A stretch of DNA of 64,000 nucleotides from Asterias amurensis (lineage: Eukaryota; Echinodermata; Asteroidea; Forcipulatida; Asteriidae). Position numbers and translations under genes: made by a program. The notes below the pieces were generated by a model, which saw only the letters and a list, made by a program, of their open reading frames with translations, was not told the origin of the DNA and ran no database searches. The stretch covers positions 15,652,450-15,716,449 of the forward strand of contig NC_092648.1 of the NCBI RefSeq assembly GCF_032118995.1, given 5' to 3'. Of this stretch, positions 23,646 to 32,972 are shown in pieces (within the stretch, counting starts at the first letter, position 1; every line of letters starts with the position of its first letter).

Positions 23646-23670
23646 TCAGGAGTACTCAATCTCTTGATGC
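23646..23670 (-). pseudogene. POLR1H: POLR1H-like last coding exon, copy a
   Basis: The acceptor TTTACAG is followed by one base completing Lys, then HQEIEYS and TGA. The length matches the human tail FQEKEDS exactly. It is closest to exon 3a, so it would be the natural last exon of the stop-containing transcript. Confidence 0.75.
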
Positions 23671-23734
23671 CTGTAAATAGATAATAAATATATAAAAAAT
23701 TGCTTTTACATAAAAAATGAACCTTTGACCCTAA

Positions 23735-25402
23735 TAACGTCCGTCGATATATCGAAAATACTCAAAAACTCGATATTTTTTTGACATCGAAATCGCCGAT
23801 GTCACTTTTATAATCATATCGTAATATCGGATTTTCGATTTATCGAAAAATTTCGATGTTTTGAAAATTTCGATGTTCCTAAATGATGTCGAAAATACCA
23901 AAAGAGTGTCCGATTATTTAAAAGAAATCTGTGTTTGAGTATTGGAAAAGCCGTCGTCGTTATGTAGTTTCATCATTTCGAGTTGCTCTATTAAATAAAA
24001 TACGTTTTACAACCAAGTATGTCTGCTTGTTCTTTGTGTTTTCGCCATCAGCCGCTGGCCCGTCGTCGCAGAAGTTCACGACTCCGCGGCGAGCGCACGG
24101 TAAAACCTCAAAAGAAACCACCGCTGGTTTGCAAAAATACCCCGCAAAAACTTCCCCGAATCAACAAGACATAACAAAACAAGGAAGAAAACAATCTTAC
24201 GTTATACAGTAAAATAATCTTTCTATCAATCCAAGGTATCGTAATGGCGTCATTTGGGTCAAATAAGCCTACATGTTGTTGTTTTCGTAAACAAGCTCGC
24301 ACTTCCGAGGAACTAAATGCTTCGCAGACCACGCTGTCGGCGGCTATTGCGTGCGTACCAGCGAAGACTTTGCTGTTGTACGGTTTAAGCGTGCACACCA
24401 GCGTGTGTGGTTATTGCAATTCGGGGGGAAAACCCGTTTGCCCAAGCATGCACAGACACGTGCAGTCTTTTTTCAAGGCGGTATCGCGTGATGCACTGCG
24501 TTATTTCGACAATAGAGGGCTTTCTCGCATTCAATTTTCATGCCTTTACTATAGAATGCTAAGTGCTACGAGCCTTTATTGGAGACTATGTGACTGCATC
24601 ATATGCTGCTTGCGTTGTTTATTGTGAGCGCGGAGTGTGTTTTGCGGGACTTTCTCGTGATTTTTTTGGATGATTATCTCAACCATTTTCAACCGTAAAG
24701 GTACATTTAGTGTTGACAAAGTTTGAAGCGTCACTCTCCACAACAGCGGGCCTGTCGCACCAATTTTTTTTTTCCACATCCTACCGAAGATCTCAACTCA
24801 AAGCCGCCCGCCCGCGTGCCCGTCGGACAACTTGATTGACGCTTCTACGTCAATGCATAGGCAACTGACACTAATGTCGGCGGGTCACGCAACTCACAAT
24901 AGTCTTGATGTCAAGACGGTAATTGTTAAGCGCGGTGTGTAGTTACAGCGCGGCGTAGCTACGGGGACGATACACACACCCTCGATCCCAGTATGTGTGT
25001 GTGGGTCAGTGCCTCGCGCTACTGTTGCATGTGTAACATCGCACTGTGACTGTTGCATGAAAGGCAGACAAATAGGCAGCGCCTAACGACTTGTCATCAA
25101 GTCTAAACTCACAAAGGCTCTGTGTCATTTTGAGACTAGGCGGGCAATCATGGCCAATCACGAATCGAGAATTGTGGTGAGCCAAGCCAGCGGTGTAGCG
25201 GCGATCATACTTTGTTGTAAAACCAGAAAAAATCGGGGCGCGGGACTACGCAATTTGAGATTTTTCAACTACAAACATGAGTATACCAAGTGCTGTATTT
25301 AGGCTTCATCTTGCGCGCGGGAAATACTCGATATATCGAGTATACTCGATATTTAATTTTCGATATATCGGTTATGGGAAAAAGCGATATCGACGGACGT
25401 TA
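23735..25402. mobile_element. 1.67 kb TIR transposon with 8 bp target duplication, non-autonomous
   Basis: The terminal inverted repeats TAACGTCCGTCGATAT (16 bp) are flanked on both sides by GACCCTAA (23727-23734 and 25403-25410). The paralogous empty site at 20438-20445 reads GACCCTTA. The outer 150 bases are dense in ATATCGA-type words, while the interior is CpG-richer. There is no transposase ORF. An 8 bp duplication points to hAT or P-like families; hAT is my preference. Confidence 0.85.
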
Positions 25403-25423
25403 GACCCTAACCATCCTGGGGTC

Positions 25424-25692
25424 AATTTCGCAGAGAGTTAGGAGTGGTCCTAACTTAGGACTAGTACCAGGAGATATTAAAAACTTAATGCTAGTCCTAA
25501 GTTAGTCGAGTAACTTGTCCTAACTCAAGATTTTCTCCTCTGTTTTTAAAAATTTTTATATAAAAATGTAAATCTGTCTTTTAATTCAGTCTCTGGACTG
25601 CGACAAGCAGATGTTTTTTACAATAAACCAGTAATAATAATAATAATAATAATAAAAATTAGACTGGTCTTAACTTTTTGTGAAGTCCACCG
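25424..25692. mobile_element. MITE family D, copy 2, interrupted
   Basis: Same element as copy 1, but split by about 125 bases (25532-25659) ending in a (TAA) run. The flanking halves match copy 1 across the break. Confidence 0.78.
25532..25659 (+). mobile_element. 5'-truncated non-LTR-like tail nested in MITE D copy 2
   Basis: The insert contains TTTTTTACAATAAACCAG followed by a TAA/AAT microsatellite, as seen at the 3' ends of L2/CR1-type retroelements. There is no coding part. Target duplication is unclear (a few bases at most). Confidence 0.5.
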
Positions 25693-26062
25693 CAGATCCT
25701 TCAAGATCCAATTGCATGTTTTGTTTGCTTCTGTTTTGCTGAATGCTACACTTGTAACCATATTGTGCTTTACACACGTCATGTAAACAGTGGATTTCTG
25801 CTTGTACTAATCCTAGTGTAGCACTGAAATCTGTAATTCAGTGACGCTTGTGGCTCTTCAACAATGTTACCCCTGATCACTAGGCCATTTATTTCATTCA
25901 TCAACCAACTCAGCTCCCTTGGGAATAAACTGCCTGTGCAGTCAAATATGTAGTGACCAAGCTAAATAAATCACAAGAACCATCTCTGCCCTCACAGGTA
26001 CCTACTAACCCCTGTGCAATCTATGGAAACTGTATGATAAACCTAAAAGGGGTCTACAAGCC

Positions 26063-26234
26063 TTAAGCCTGGTTCATACTTCCTACGAATGCGAAACAAA
26101 TTTTGTTGTCACTCGCAATGAATAACACGCAACAGTTGAACTGTGTTCAATCCTTTCGAATAATTCGCACAGAAAACAGGGCTGTGTCACCAAAATTCAC
26201 TTTGCATTTGCAGGAAAAAGGAACCAGGCTTAAG
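26063..26234. mobile_element. MITE family C, copy 2
   Basis: Paralogue of copy 1 in segment R, with ends TTAAGCCTGGTTCATACTTC and GGAACCAGGCTTAA. It lies immediately beside exon 3a. Confidence 0.75.
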
Positions 26235-26249
26235 TAGCGATTAACTTAC

Positions 26250-26359
26250 TTGCATGATGGGCAGAAATAGAGGACGGTTTATACTTCATCAGCTGATCGT
26301 GTTTGCCTGGTGTGGAAATGAAGTCCATCGTGACCGCATTTGGCACATGCCCTGTCAGT
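26250..26359 (-). pseudogene. POLR1H: POLR1H-like exon 3, copy a (in-frame stop)
   Basis: 110 nt with intact splice sites (GTTTCAG acceptor, gtaagt donor): [26 protein letters not shown], stop (TAA), TVLYFCPSC. All four zinc-ligand cysteines remain. The codons matching GGA CAA in copy b are GTA TAA here, which truncates the ribbon just after the catalytic Asp-Glu. Confidence 0.85.
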
Positions 26360-26599
26360 CTGAAACCAGACCAGATACAAAAATGAAATTAAGAAGTGAT
26401 GAAAAATAACTGAGCATTGAAAAAACAAACTTGTGATAAACACCTAAGATGAAATAAAACTGCAAGTTTCAGCAAAATAGGTCTACTGGTTCTACTTGCT
26501 GGAAAGAAGCAAAACCCTGTCACACTAGCGATGAATCCATCCAAGGTAATAATTTCGATACATCAAAAAGGCTTGCTTTTTCCCAACATTTTTTCGAAA

Positions 26600-28350
26600 A
26601 TTGGCCAGGGGTTTCCTTACGGGTGGCGAACCCTTTGTCACCGATTTTTTTTCACAGGTAATATATAAAACCTCTGAAATGAAACAAACCTATTTGTATA
26701 TCAAAATATTTGGGGGACTTGCGTTATTTTTCAAAATCTACCAAATGCCAACTTTAAATTTGAAGTGGCGCAATTTAAATCAAACACAGTTAAAAAATTG
26801 GCCAGGGGTTTCCTCACGGGTGGCGAACCCTTTGTCACTGAATTGTTGCTCTTCTGTTTTCAGAGTTAAAAATATAAAACCAAATATTTGGAGGCTTGTT
26901 TTTTAAAACTTGCTTAATGATAAATCACTTAATAAATATTGGCAAATTTTTCAATTAACACAGTTAAAAAATTGCCCAGAGGTTTCCCTACGGGTGGCGA
27001 ACCCATATCACTAAAGTTTGCTCTTCTTAAGAGTTAAATACAAATCCTCCGAAAAAAAAAAAAAAACTACTTCTAACCAAATATTTGTGGAGGGGGAGGG
27101 TAATTATCAAAAGTTACCAAATTATAAAAATATCGCCTTTCAAAATGAAGCGCTGGTACATTTTTCTTTTAAACACAGTTAAAAAATTGGCCAGAGGCGA
27201 ACCTTTATCACTGATTTTTGCTGTTTTCAGAGGGATAAAACCTCTGAAAACAAAGAAACAAAGAAATTTGGGGTTGCTTTTTCTTTGAAAATTTACTATT
27301 TCTTACCCCAAACTATTTCTTACCCCAAATTTTTTTTTTCAGGGGGGGGGGAGGGTTTTTTTCAAAAATTTCCAAATTATAAATATAATTTACCAAACTT
27401 TAAATATAATTTACCAAATTAGAAATATAACGCCTTCTAAAATGAAGTGGTACACTTTTCAATTAAAAACAGTTAAAAAATTGGCCAGAGGTTTCCCTAT
27501 GGGTGGCGAACCTATATATCTGAATTTTGCTCTTCTTAAAAGTTAAATACAAAACCTCCGAAATAAAACAAAACTACTTCTAACCAAATATTTGTGGAGG
27601 GGGAGGGTAATTATCAAAAATTACCAAATTATAAAAATATCGCCTTTCAAAATGAAGAGCTGGTACATTTTTTTTTTAAACACAGTTAAAAAATTGGCCA
27701 GGGGTTTCCCAGCGGGTGGCGAACCCATATCACTGAATTTTGCTCTTCTTAAGAGTTAAATATAAAACCTCAGGAATGAAACTATTTCTTACCCAAAATT
27801 TTTTTTTGTCGGGGGGGGGGGATTATTTTCAAAATTTTCAAAATTATAAATATAATTTACCAAACTATAAATATAATTTACCAAATTATAAATACGCCTT
27901 CTAAAATGAAGTGGTACACTTTTCGAGTAAGAACAGTTAAAAAATTGGCCAGAGGTTACCCTACGGGTGGCGAACCCATATAACTGAATTTTGCTCTTCT
28001 TAAGAGTTGAATACAAAACCTCGGAAATAAAACAAAACTACTTCTAACCAAATATTTGGGGAGGGGGAGGGTAGTTTTTCTAAAATTACCAAATTATAAA
28101 AATATCGCCTTTCAAAATGAAGTGCTGGTACATTTTTCTATTAAACACAGTTAAAACATTGGCCAGAGGCGAACCTTTATCACTGATTTTTGCTGTTTTC
28201 AGAGGGATAAAACCTCTGAAAACAAAGAAACAAAGAAATTTGGGGTTGCTTTTTCTTTGAAAATTTACCAAATAATAAACCACCTTTTATTCAAACCAAA
28301 ATTGTGCATTTATCTTTCAAACAATTTCATAATTGACCAGAGGTTCCCCA
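26600..28350. repeat. Main GGGTGGCGAACCC tandem array (intron of POLR1H-like locus)
   Basis: About eight imperfect units of roughly 170-240 bp, each with TTGGCCAG(A/G)GGTTTCC, then a core GGGTGGCGAACCC, then TTGCTCTTCT and AGAGTTAAA. The core is itself a hairpin (GGGT-GGCGA-ACCC) and changes less than its surroundings. A higher-order copy is visible: about 27.04-27.31 kb matches 28.02-28.28 kb. Further pairs of units occur at 19.07-19.44, 19.83-20.20 and 23.11-23.49 kb. Confidence 0.85.
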
Positions 28351-28521
28351 ACGTTTAAAAATACCCTTTAAAAAAATGTGCTTATTTTTTTTTTAAATGT
28401 GCATAATAACAAATAATGAAAAAATAAATAAAAAAGGAAGACATGTAAAAAGGAAGCGGGCAGGGATACTAAAAACATGATTCTTTTTTAACTTGGCCTA
28501 AAACTCCAGTGTTTCACTCAC

Positions 28522-28601
28522 CAGTGGTCCTAGGTCTTGCTGGCTGATGACCTTGTGACGACCTTCAGCATTCTTGCCAGAGTTGAGACCATGTAATGCA
28601 G
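28522..28601 (-). pseudogene. POLR1H: POLR1H-like exon 2 (linker)
   Basis: 80 nt: the split Thr codon, then ALHGLNSGKNAEGRHKVISQ and QDLGPL. It ends in phase 0 at donor gtgagt, with acceptor TCATTACAG. GPL joins the next exon's IDRAC as human GPV joins VDRRC. Single copy. Confidence 0.78.
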
Positions 28602-28992
28602 CTGTAATGAGAAGGAAGACAAAAAGTGACTTTTCATTCATTCTAAAATATGCTGTCTGTGCTAATGATAGTGATAAGTAGGGAGGTCGACAGGTTTTCC
28701 ATTTTTTTTTACGAAAAAACAAAACAAGTTTGGTACCATTGGAAAGCTTATCTCAAACGTAATCTAATGGTAGTAAAATCAACCATTTGATTTGCATGTG
28801 GACAGCTTCAAAACACGTAAGTCCATAGGCTGCAAAAAAAAATCTGTCAGGACCCCCTCCTCTAAATCTTAAATGGGCAGCTATGAGCAGCTACCTAGCG
28901 AAGAAACAAAGATATGCACACGATCACGAAGGTAAAGCTTTCAGAAAATATGAGTTTTGTACAGATTTGGTTGTTTCCATATTATCGCGGGA

Positions 28993-29117
28993 TAACTTTC
29001 CGTATGGCGCCACCACATTTTCACTCGTTTTTACAAAAAGGGATATATCAATCAGGTAAATTAGATACTATATTATTTTATTTCGAATGAAAAAGTGGTG
29101 GCGCCATACGGAAACTT
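28993..29117. mobile_element. Short MITE family G, copy 1
   Basis: ACTTTCCGTATGGCGCCACC at the left is mirrored by GGTGGCGCCATACGGAAACT at the right around a ~75 bp AT-rich middle. Confidence 0.78.
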
Positions 29118-29700
29118 TTCCTTATCGCGATATATCGATATTTCGGTGAAAACCAAATCCATCTGATATCGAAATGGTTCCAAATTAATATCACGATATT
29201 CGATAATATCGCCCAAGCTTAGTACCTATCAATTCCTCAGACCTTCCTCTACACAAATATCAACATATCCCACATGACCTTAGGCTATCGAGGCCACAAG
29301 AGGGCTCACTTTATAAAAAAAACATTTTTGACACAAAATCAATTGAGTTTTCCCGCGACCCAAAATGGGCTCTCTGTTACGCGCTAATTTTCAAACTTTC
29401 AAATTTTCAAATCTGTGCTTTTTATTTAAAATTCCAATCAATCGAGAAAAAACTGCTTAATTGTGAAAGAAAATGTCTTCAGCTAACCACGTAAATCAAA
29501 ATTTGCAATTAAATGATGTCTTTTGGGTGAGTTTTCACAAGCACTTCTCGTGTACAAACAGACACAAATCATGATTGAGGCCTTTCCGTCGACCCCCCCT
29601 TGGTGATACAAAAAAAAAAAATTCACTGATAATATTAATAAACACAACTTAACACAAGTGTTACATTTTGTTGAAAATCTGTGAATGAAAGGAATGTAAG
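29118..29700. other. Non-coding stretch with ATATCG-rich relic
   Basis: Bases 29118-29215 are rich in GATATATCGATATTTCGG-type words, like the ends of the element at 23735-25402. This may be a degraded relative. I see nothing else beyond short AT-rich sequence. Confidence 0.35.
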
Positions 29701-29703
29701 GAA

Positions 29704-29889
29704 GAGTTTCTGTATGGCGCCACCACTTTTTCATTCGATATGAAATAATATAGTATCTAATTTACCTCAATGAGATATCCCTTTTTGTAAAAATAAGTGA
29801 AAAAGTGGTGGCGCAATATGTAAAGTTATCCATCCCTTTTTAGTAAAAATGAGTGAAAAGGTGGTGTGGCGCCATACGGAAAGTTATTC
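29704..29889. mobile_element. Short MITE family G, copy 2, inverted, with an extra right end
   Basis: 29704-29826 is the reverse complement of copy 1 in its middle. It is followed by a partial second right end (29827-29889: TAGTAAAAATGAGTGAAAAG and then GGCGCCATACGGAAAG), so the element is one and a half units long. Confidence 0.75.
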
Positions 29890-30185
29890 ATATATTTTTT
29901 TTATACCAAAAAGAAAATTCAGTTTTTTTTGTAAACTACAAATTATCAGTCACATGTCATTTACATCATCAGAGTCAAAGGCATTGAGCTGAATTTGCAT
30001 TATTATGTATTTAATATAATATTCAAAGTATGTTGCGATCAGCCTCCTCCCCCACCGCCTCCTTGGCCACGTCCCGACCCCGCCTACCCATTTTATGATT
30101 TTAAGAACGCACAAGTCCAGGGGCCATCTCACACAACTTTACAAGCTCGGGTTTCCACAAGAAATACACATAATTCCAAACTTAC

Positions 30186-30315
30186 TTTTTGCATTTACTT
30201 TGTCAGGACATGTCTTGCATTTCATAGCTACCGTTCCTTTTTCAGGAAACGGTAAAATGGAGCCAAATTGCGGGCAAAATTCTCTCGAAGAAGCAAGTAC
30301 CTCCTCTCCGTCCAT
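30186..30315 (-). pseudogene. POLR1H: POLR1H-like exon 1 (first zinc ribbon)
   Basis: Starts at ATG 30315: MDGEEVLASSREFCPQFGSI, LPFPEKGTVAMKCKTCPDKV and NAK, then one base before donor gtaagt. The zinc site should be CxxC...CxxC. Here it is C14-P-Q-F17 with C33 and C36, so one ligand is missing (TTT where TGT/TGC is expected). The frame is open upstream of this ATG, but human length favours it. An E-box CACGTG lies about 45 bases upstream (near 30360). Confidence 0.8.
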
Positions 30316-30480
30316 GTTTTTGAGAAACTCTGATCCAGCATGCGTTTCTGAATGGGAGGCACGTGATTTCAAGCTGGACTTTATCTGCACATACAGCGTT
30401 AAACTTGGTTTAGGGTATCTGACTATAGGAATCGCGCCATCTGTTGGCGGATTGTAGAGTCTCCCGCGCAAAGTTAATGA
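30316..30480 (-). promoter_or_regulatory. Candidate promoter region of the POLR1H-like locus
   Basis: The sequence directly upstream of the exon 1 ATG holds an E-box CACGTG (near 30360) and is richer in CpG than its surroundings. There is no clear TATA box or initiator, so this is positional inference. Confidence 0.3.
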
Positions 30481-31335
30481 GTTGTACTAATTGATGCACC
30501 TGCTGTATGATTTTGATTAATTCTGGTTAAAAATACCAAGCGCAACAGGATAAACAATGAAATAAATAAACATTATCCCCAAATATGAACCACGCCACAT
30601 CTAAAAGAGAAATCCCTTCCCTTTGCTGAATAAAAATCGCTTTAAATTTGTTTTAAAAATCCCTAGAACATTACAAAAGTTGTCACTCACAAGGATGCAA
30701 AACAACAAAGACACAACATCATTATGTGATTTTGTTTAACCCTGATAATGCTGGAAAATATTTTTTGCCCCTGCTATTTTATGTTTAAAATTAATTGTCT
30801 TTTCATGTGTGTCCTCAAATGCATTTTGTTATTTTTAAACACAGGGATAAGTTTACATATTAATAATAAAAAAACAACAGGGGAGTAAAAAGTTATGTTT
30901 TAGTTGCTGCTGGGGGATAAGCGAATTGTTTTTGGTTTGAATTTTCAAATTCTAGTTTCGCTTGCAATTCTTGGATATTTTAACTAGCGTTTGGCGAGAG
31001 CAGACAAGTGAAGGAGACCGTTGCAAATACGCCTAAATCAAACAATAACGTTTTGTCACAAACTTCCATCCTGCTCCTCTTGAATTTCACCGACTGTATG
31101 TAGCAAATGTTGCCCAATTTTTAAAGTTAGATAATAATAAGTTTGATGTAAAAAAGTACATCGATGGAATCATGAATGATGGACCTCCGGGATGGCGTAG
31201 AACCCAAAGCTACAAAACGTATTACCTATAAAAACTTTCAAGAAAAATCCGCACTTACCATGTGTTTTTTTGGCAGTTTAAGTAGTATAAAAATCATCTC
31301 CAAACACCAGCCCTATGCCCATGGTTAGTAGCTAG
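30480..31335. other. AT-rich non-coding stretch
   Basis: I see no gene, no array and no clear inverted repeat here. Confidence 0.4.
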
Positions 31336-31339
31336 GTTC

Positions 31340-31800
31340 CAGTGTCTGATGACAACTCTGCTTAGTGGACCCAGTTACTTGATCCAAGATGTCCTCAGGC
31401 AGCTTCTAGTCAGGGGTATGGGTATTCTGCCTCTGCAGTTTACGGTCATGTTTAGTGATGAACCAGTCTTAAACTTATTCCTTCCACGATCAAGTTCCAT
31501 GCTTCTTCTCATTGAACCAAAGTCTCAGCACTCATGGGGAGACAGGTCTTTTTCCTCAGTTGCGCCACGCATCTGGAACTCTCCACCACTTAATCTTAGA
31601 TCTTGTCTTTGTACCACAACATTCAAATCTCTTCTTAAAACTTATCTTATGTCACAGTTTTTAAAGGATTAATTTTGTTTGTTTGTTTTGTTTGTTTGTT
31701 TTCTTTGTTTTGTTTTTGTTTGTTGTTGGTTTTTCTGCGCATTGAACACCCAGCAGGGTGGATACGTGCGCATTACAAGTCTTATCATTATTATTATTTA
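31340..31800 (+). mobile_element. LINE 3' end (L2/CR1-like), truncated
   Basis: The open frame 31349-31672 ends with WGDRSFSSVAPRIWNSPP, LNLRSC and TFKSLLKTYL. This is the familiar C-terminus of L2/CR1-type reverse-transcriptase proteins (GDRSFSVAAPxLWNSLP, FKSxLKTxL). It is followed by a TTTG-rich stretch, GTGCGCATTACAAG and an ATT run, the expected 3' tail. The reverse transcriptase and endonuclease are missing. Confidence 0.85.
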
Positions 31801-31844
31801 GTAACTGAGCATTATTTTTTGTTTAATTTTTGTTCCTAGAAACA

Positions 31845-32245
31845 TCAGTGAAAGAGTATAAGTGTTGATAACTCACCATAGAAGGGAAGCATTGATAATA
31901 TCACACATGTGAAAGTGTTGATAACTTAACATAAAGGAAAGCATTGGTAATTTATCACACATTTGAAAGTGTTGATAACTCACTATAAAAGAAAAGCACT
32001 GATAATTTATCATACATGTGAAAGTGTTGATAACTCATCATAAAAGGAAAGCCTTGATAATGATAATTTAACACACACATGTGAAAGTGTTGATAACTTA
32101 ACACAAAGGGAAGCATTGATAACTTATCACACGTGAAAGTGTTGATAACTCATCTTAAAAGAAAAGCATTTATAATTTATCACATATGTGAAAGTGTTGA
32201 TAACTCATCATAAAAAGGAAAGCTTAAGTGTTGATAGCTCACTAT
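31845..32245. repeat. Minisatellite, ~58 bp unit
   Basis: About seven imperfect copies built on GTGTTGATAACTCA, GGAAAGCATTGATAATTTAT and CACACATGTGAAA. Confidence 0.88.
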
Positions 32246-32393
32246 AAAAGATGCACCACAAACTTCATAAAGATCTTAGATTAAGCGGAATTGATCTCAA
32301 CTGCTAAGCAAAGTGACGTCACAATAAAAAGCATATTTTTTTAGCATCTTTATTGACAACCCATCTTGATGAATATTGGTTTGCGAAATCGAG

Positions 32394-32580
32394 CCCCGGG
32401 TGGATTTCACAAACAGTTGAGACTAGTCCTACCTCGAGTTAGGACGAGTTACTCGACCTAACTTAGCACTATAGCCTTAAGTTTTGAATATCTTCTCAGA
32501 CTTATATAGTCCTAAGTTAGGAACGACTATAGTCCTAACTAGACAATAGTCCCAACTCAACTCTTTGTGAAATTGACCCA
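32394..32580. mobile_element. MITE family D, copy 3
   Basis: Left end GATTTCACAAACAGTTGAG, right end CAACTCTTTGTGAAATTG, with internal CTAAGTTAGG-type words. More diverged than copies 1 and 2 and outside the duplicated segments. Confidence 0.78.
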
Positions 32581-32972
32581 TGGGATTCATAACTTTCTCC
32601 TTGTTCCCATTAATCAAACAACACTATGTGGGTCTACATGTTTTTAAATGTTTAGTACAGCAAAGCAAAGGGTTTATCACGACGGGGGGGGGGGGTTACT
32701 GTCTTCTTTACTTCATGTTGGACACTATCTTTTGATTGATGGCACCTTGTTTTGTGTTTTTAATTTACACATTTTTGGAGACATCGTCTATATCTACAGG
32801 CGAAATTCAACGGCCTCTTACTCTTATCGTTTAAAAAAATTTCGTTTTTTATATGATAAGTTTTTAGTCCCAAAAGCAAAGGGTCTTAGTTGGTTTACAA
32901 TTTGTGTCACTCTCAGCAATTTTATCCTATCGATCACATGCTTGTTGTATTATTACTGAAGACTTCATTGAT

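Larger units (their letters stand above)
23500..26900. repeat. Long duplicated segment R (last exon a, 8-bp-TSD transposon, MITEs, exon 3a, array)
   Basis: Paralogue of segment L. It lacks the TA transposon: the plain TA site is at 25951-25952. It instead carries a 1668 bp element at 23735-25402 and a LINE-like tail inside MITE D. Divergence from L is visibly greater than between units 1 and 2. Confidence 0.85.
18838..30315 (-). pseudogene. POLR1H: RPA12/POLR1H-like locus (RNA polymerase I zinc-ribbon subunit), exons duplicated and decaying
   Basis: RPA12 is the Pol I subunit whose C-terminal TFIIS-like ribbon supports transcript cleavage. Exon 1 (30315-30186), exon 2 (28601-28522), either exon 3 (26359-26250 or 22870-22761) and any last exon (ending at 23646, 20357, 19598 or 18838) join in phase. 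They give about 114 residues, against 126 in human. Human-like landmarks in order are [46 protein letters not shown] and the short tail KHQEIEYS. The acidic Asp-Glu pair of the ribbon (residues 94-95) is kept. Against function: the second Cys of the first ribbon is Phe17; the stop-free exon 3 has Tyr78 for a ligand Cys and Gln91 for the nearly invariant Arg; the other exon 3 has TAA inside the motif. I read this as an unprocessed pseudogene or a strongly altered paralogue. The family call is secure; the pseudogene call is inference. Confidence 0.8.

Noticed and set aside
24244..24627. 127-codon open frame inside the 8-bp-duplication transposon
   Set aside because: It shows no transposase, zinc-finger BED or dimerisation motif, and antisense frames are equally long.
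19080..28340. GGTTCGCCACCC in the array (minus strand) as a Pol III B box
   Set aside because: The consensus GGTTCGANNCC requires A where C is present, and no A box is found upstream.
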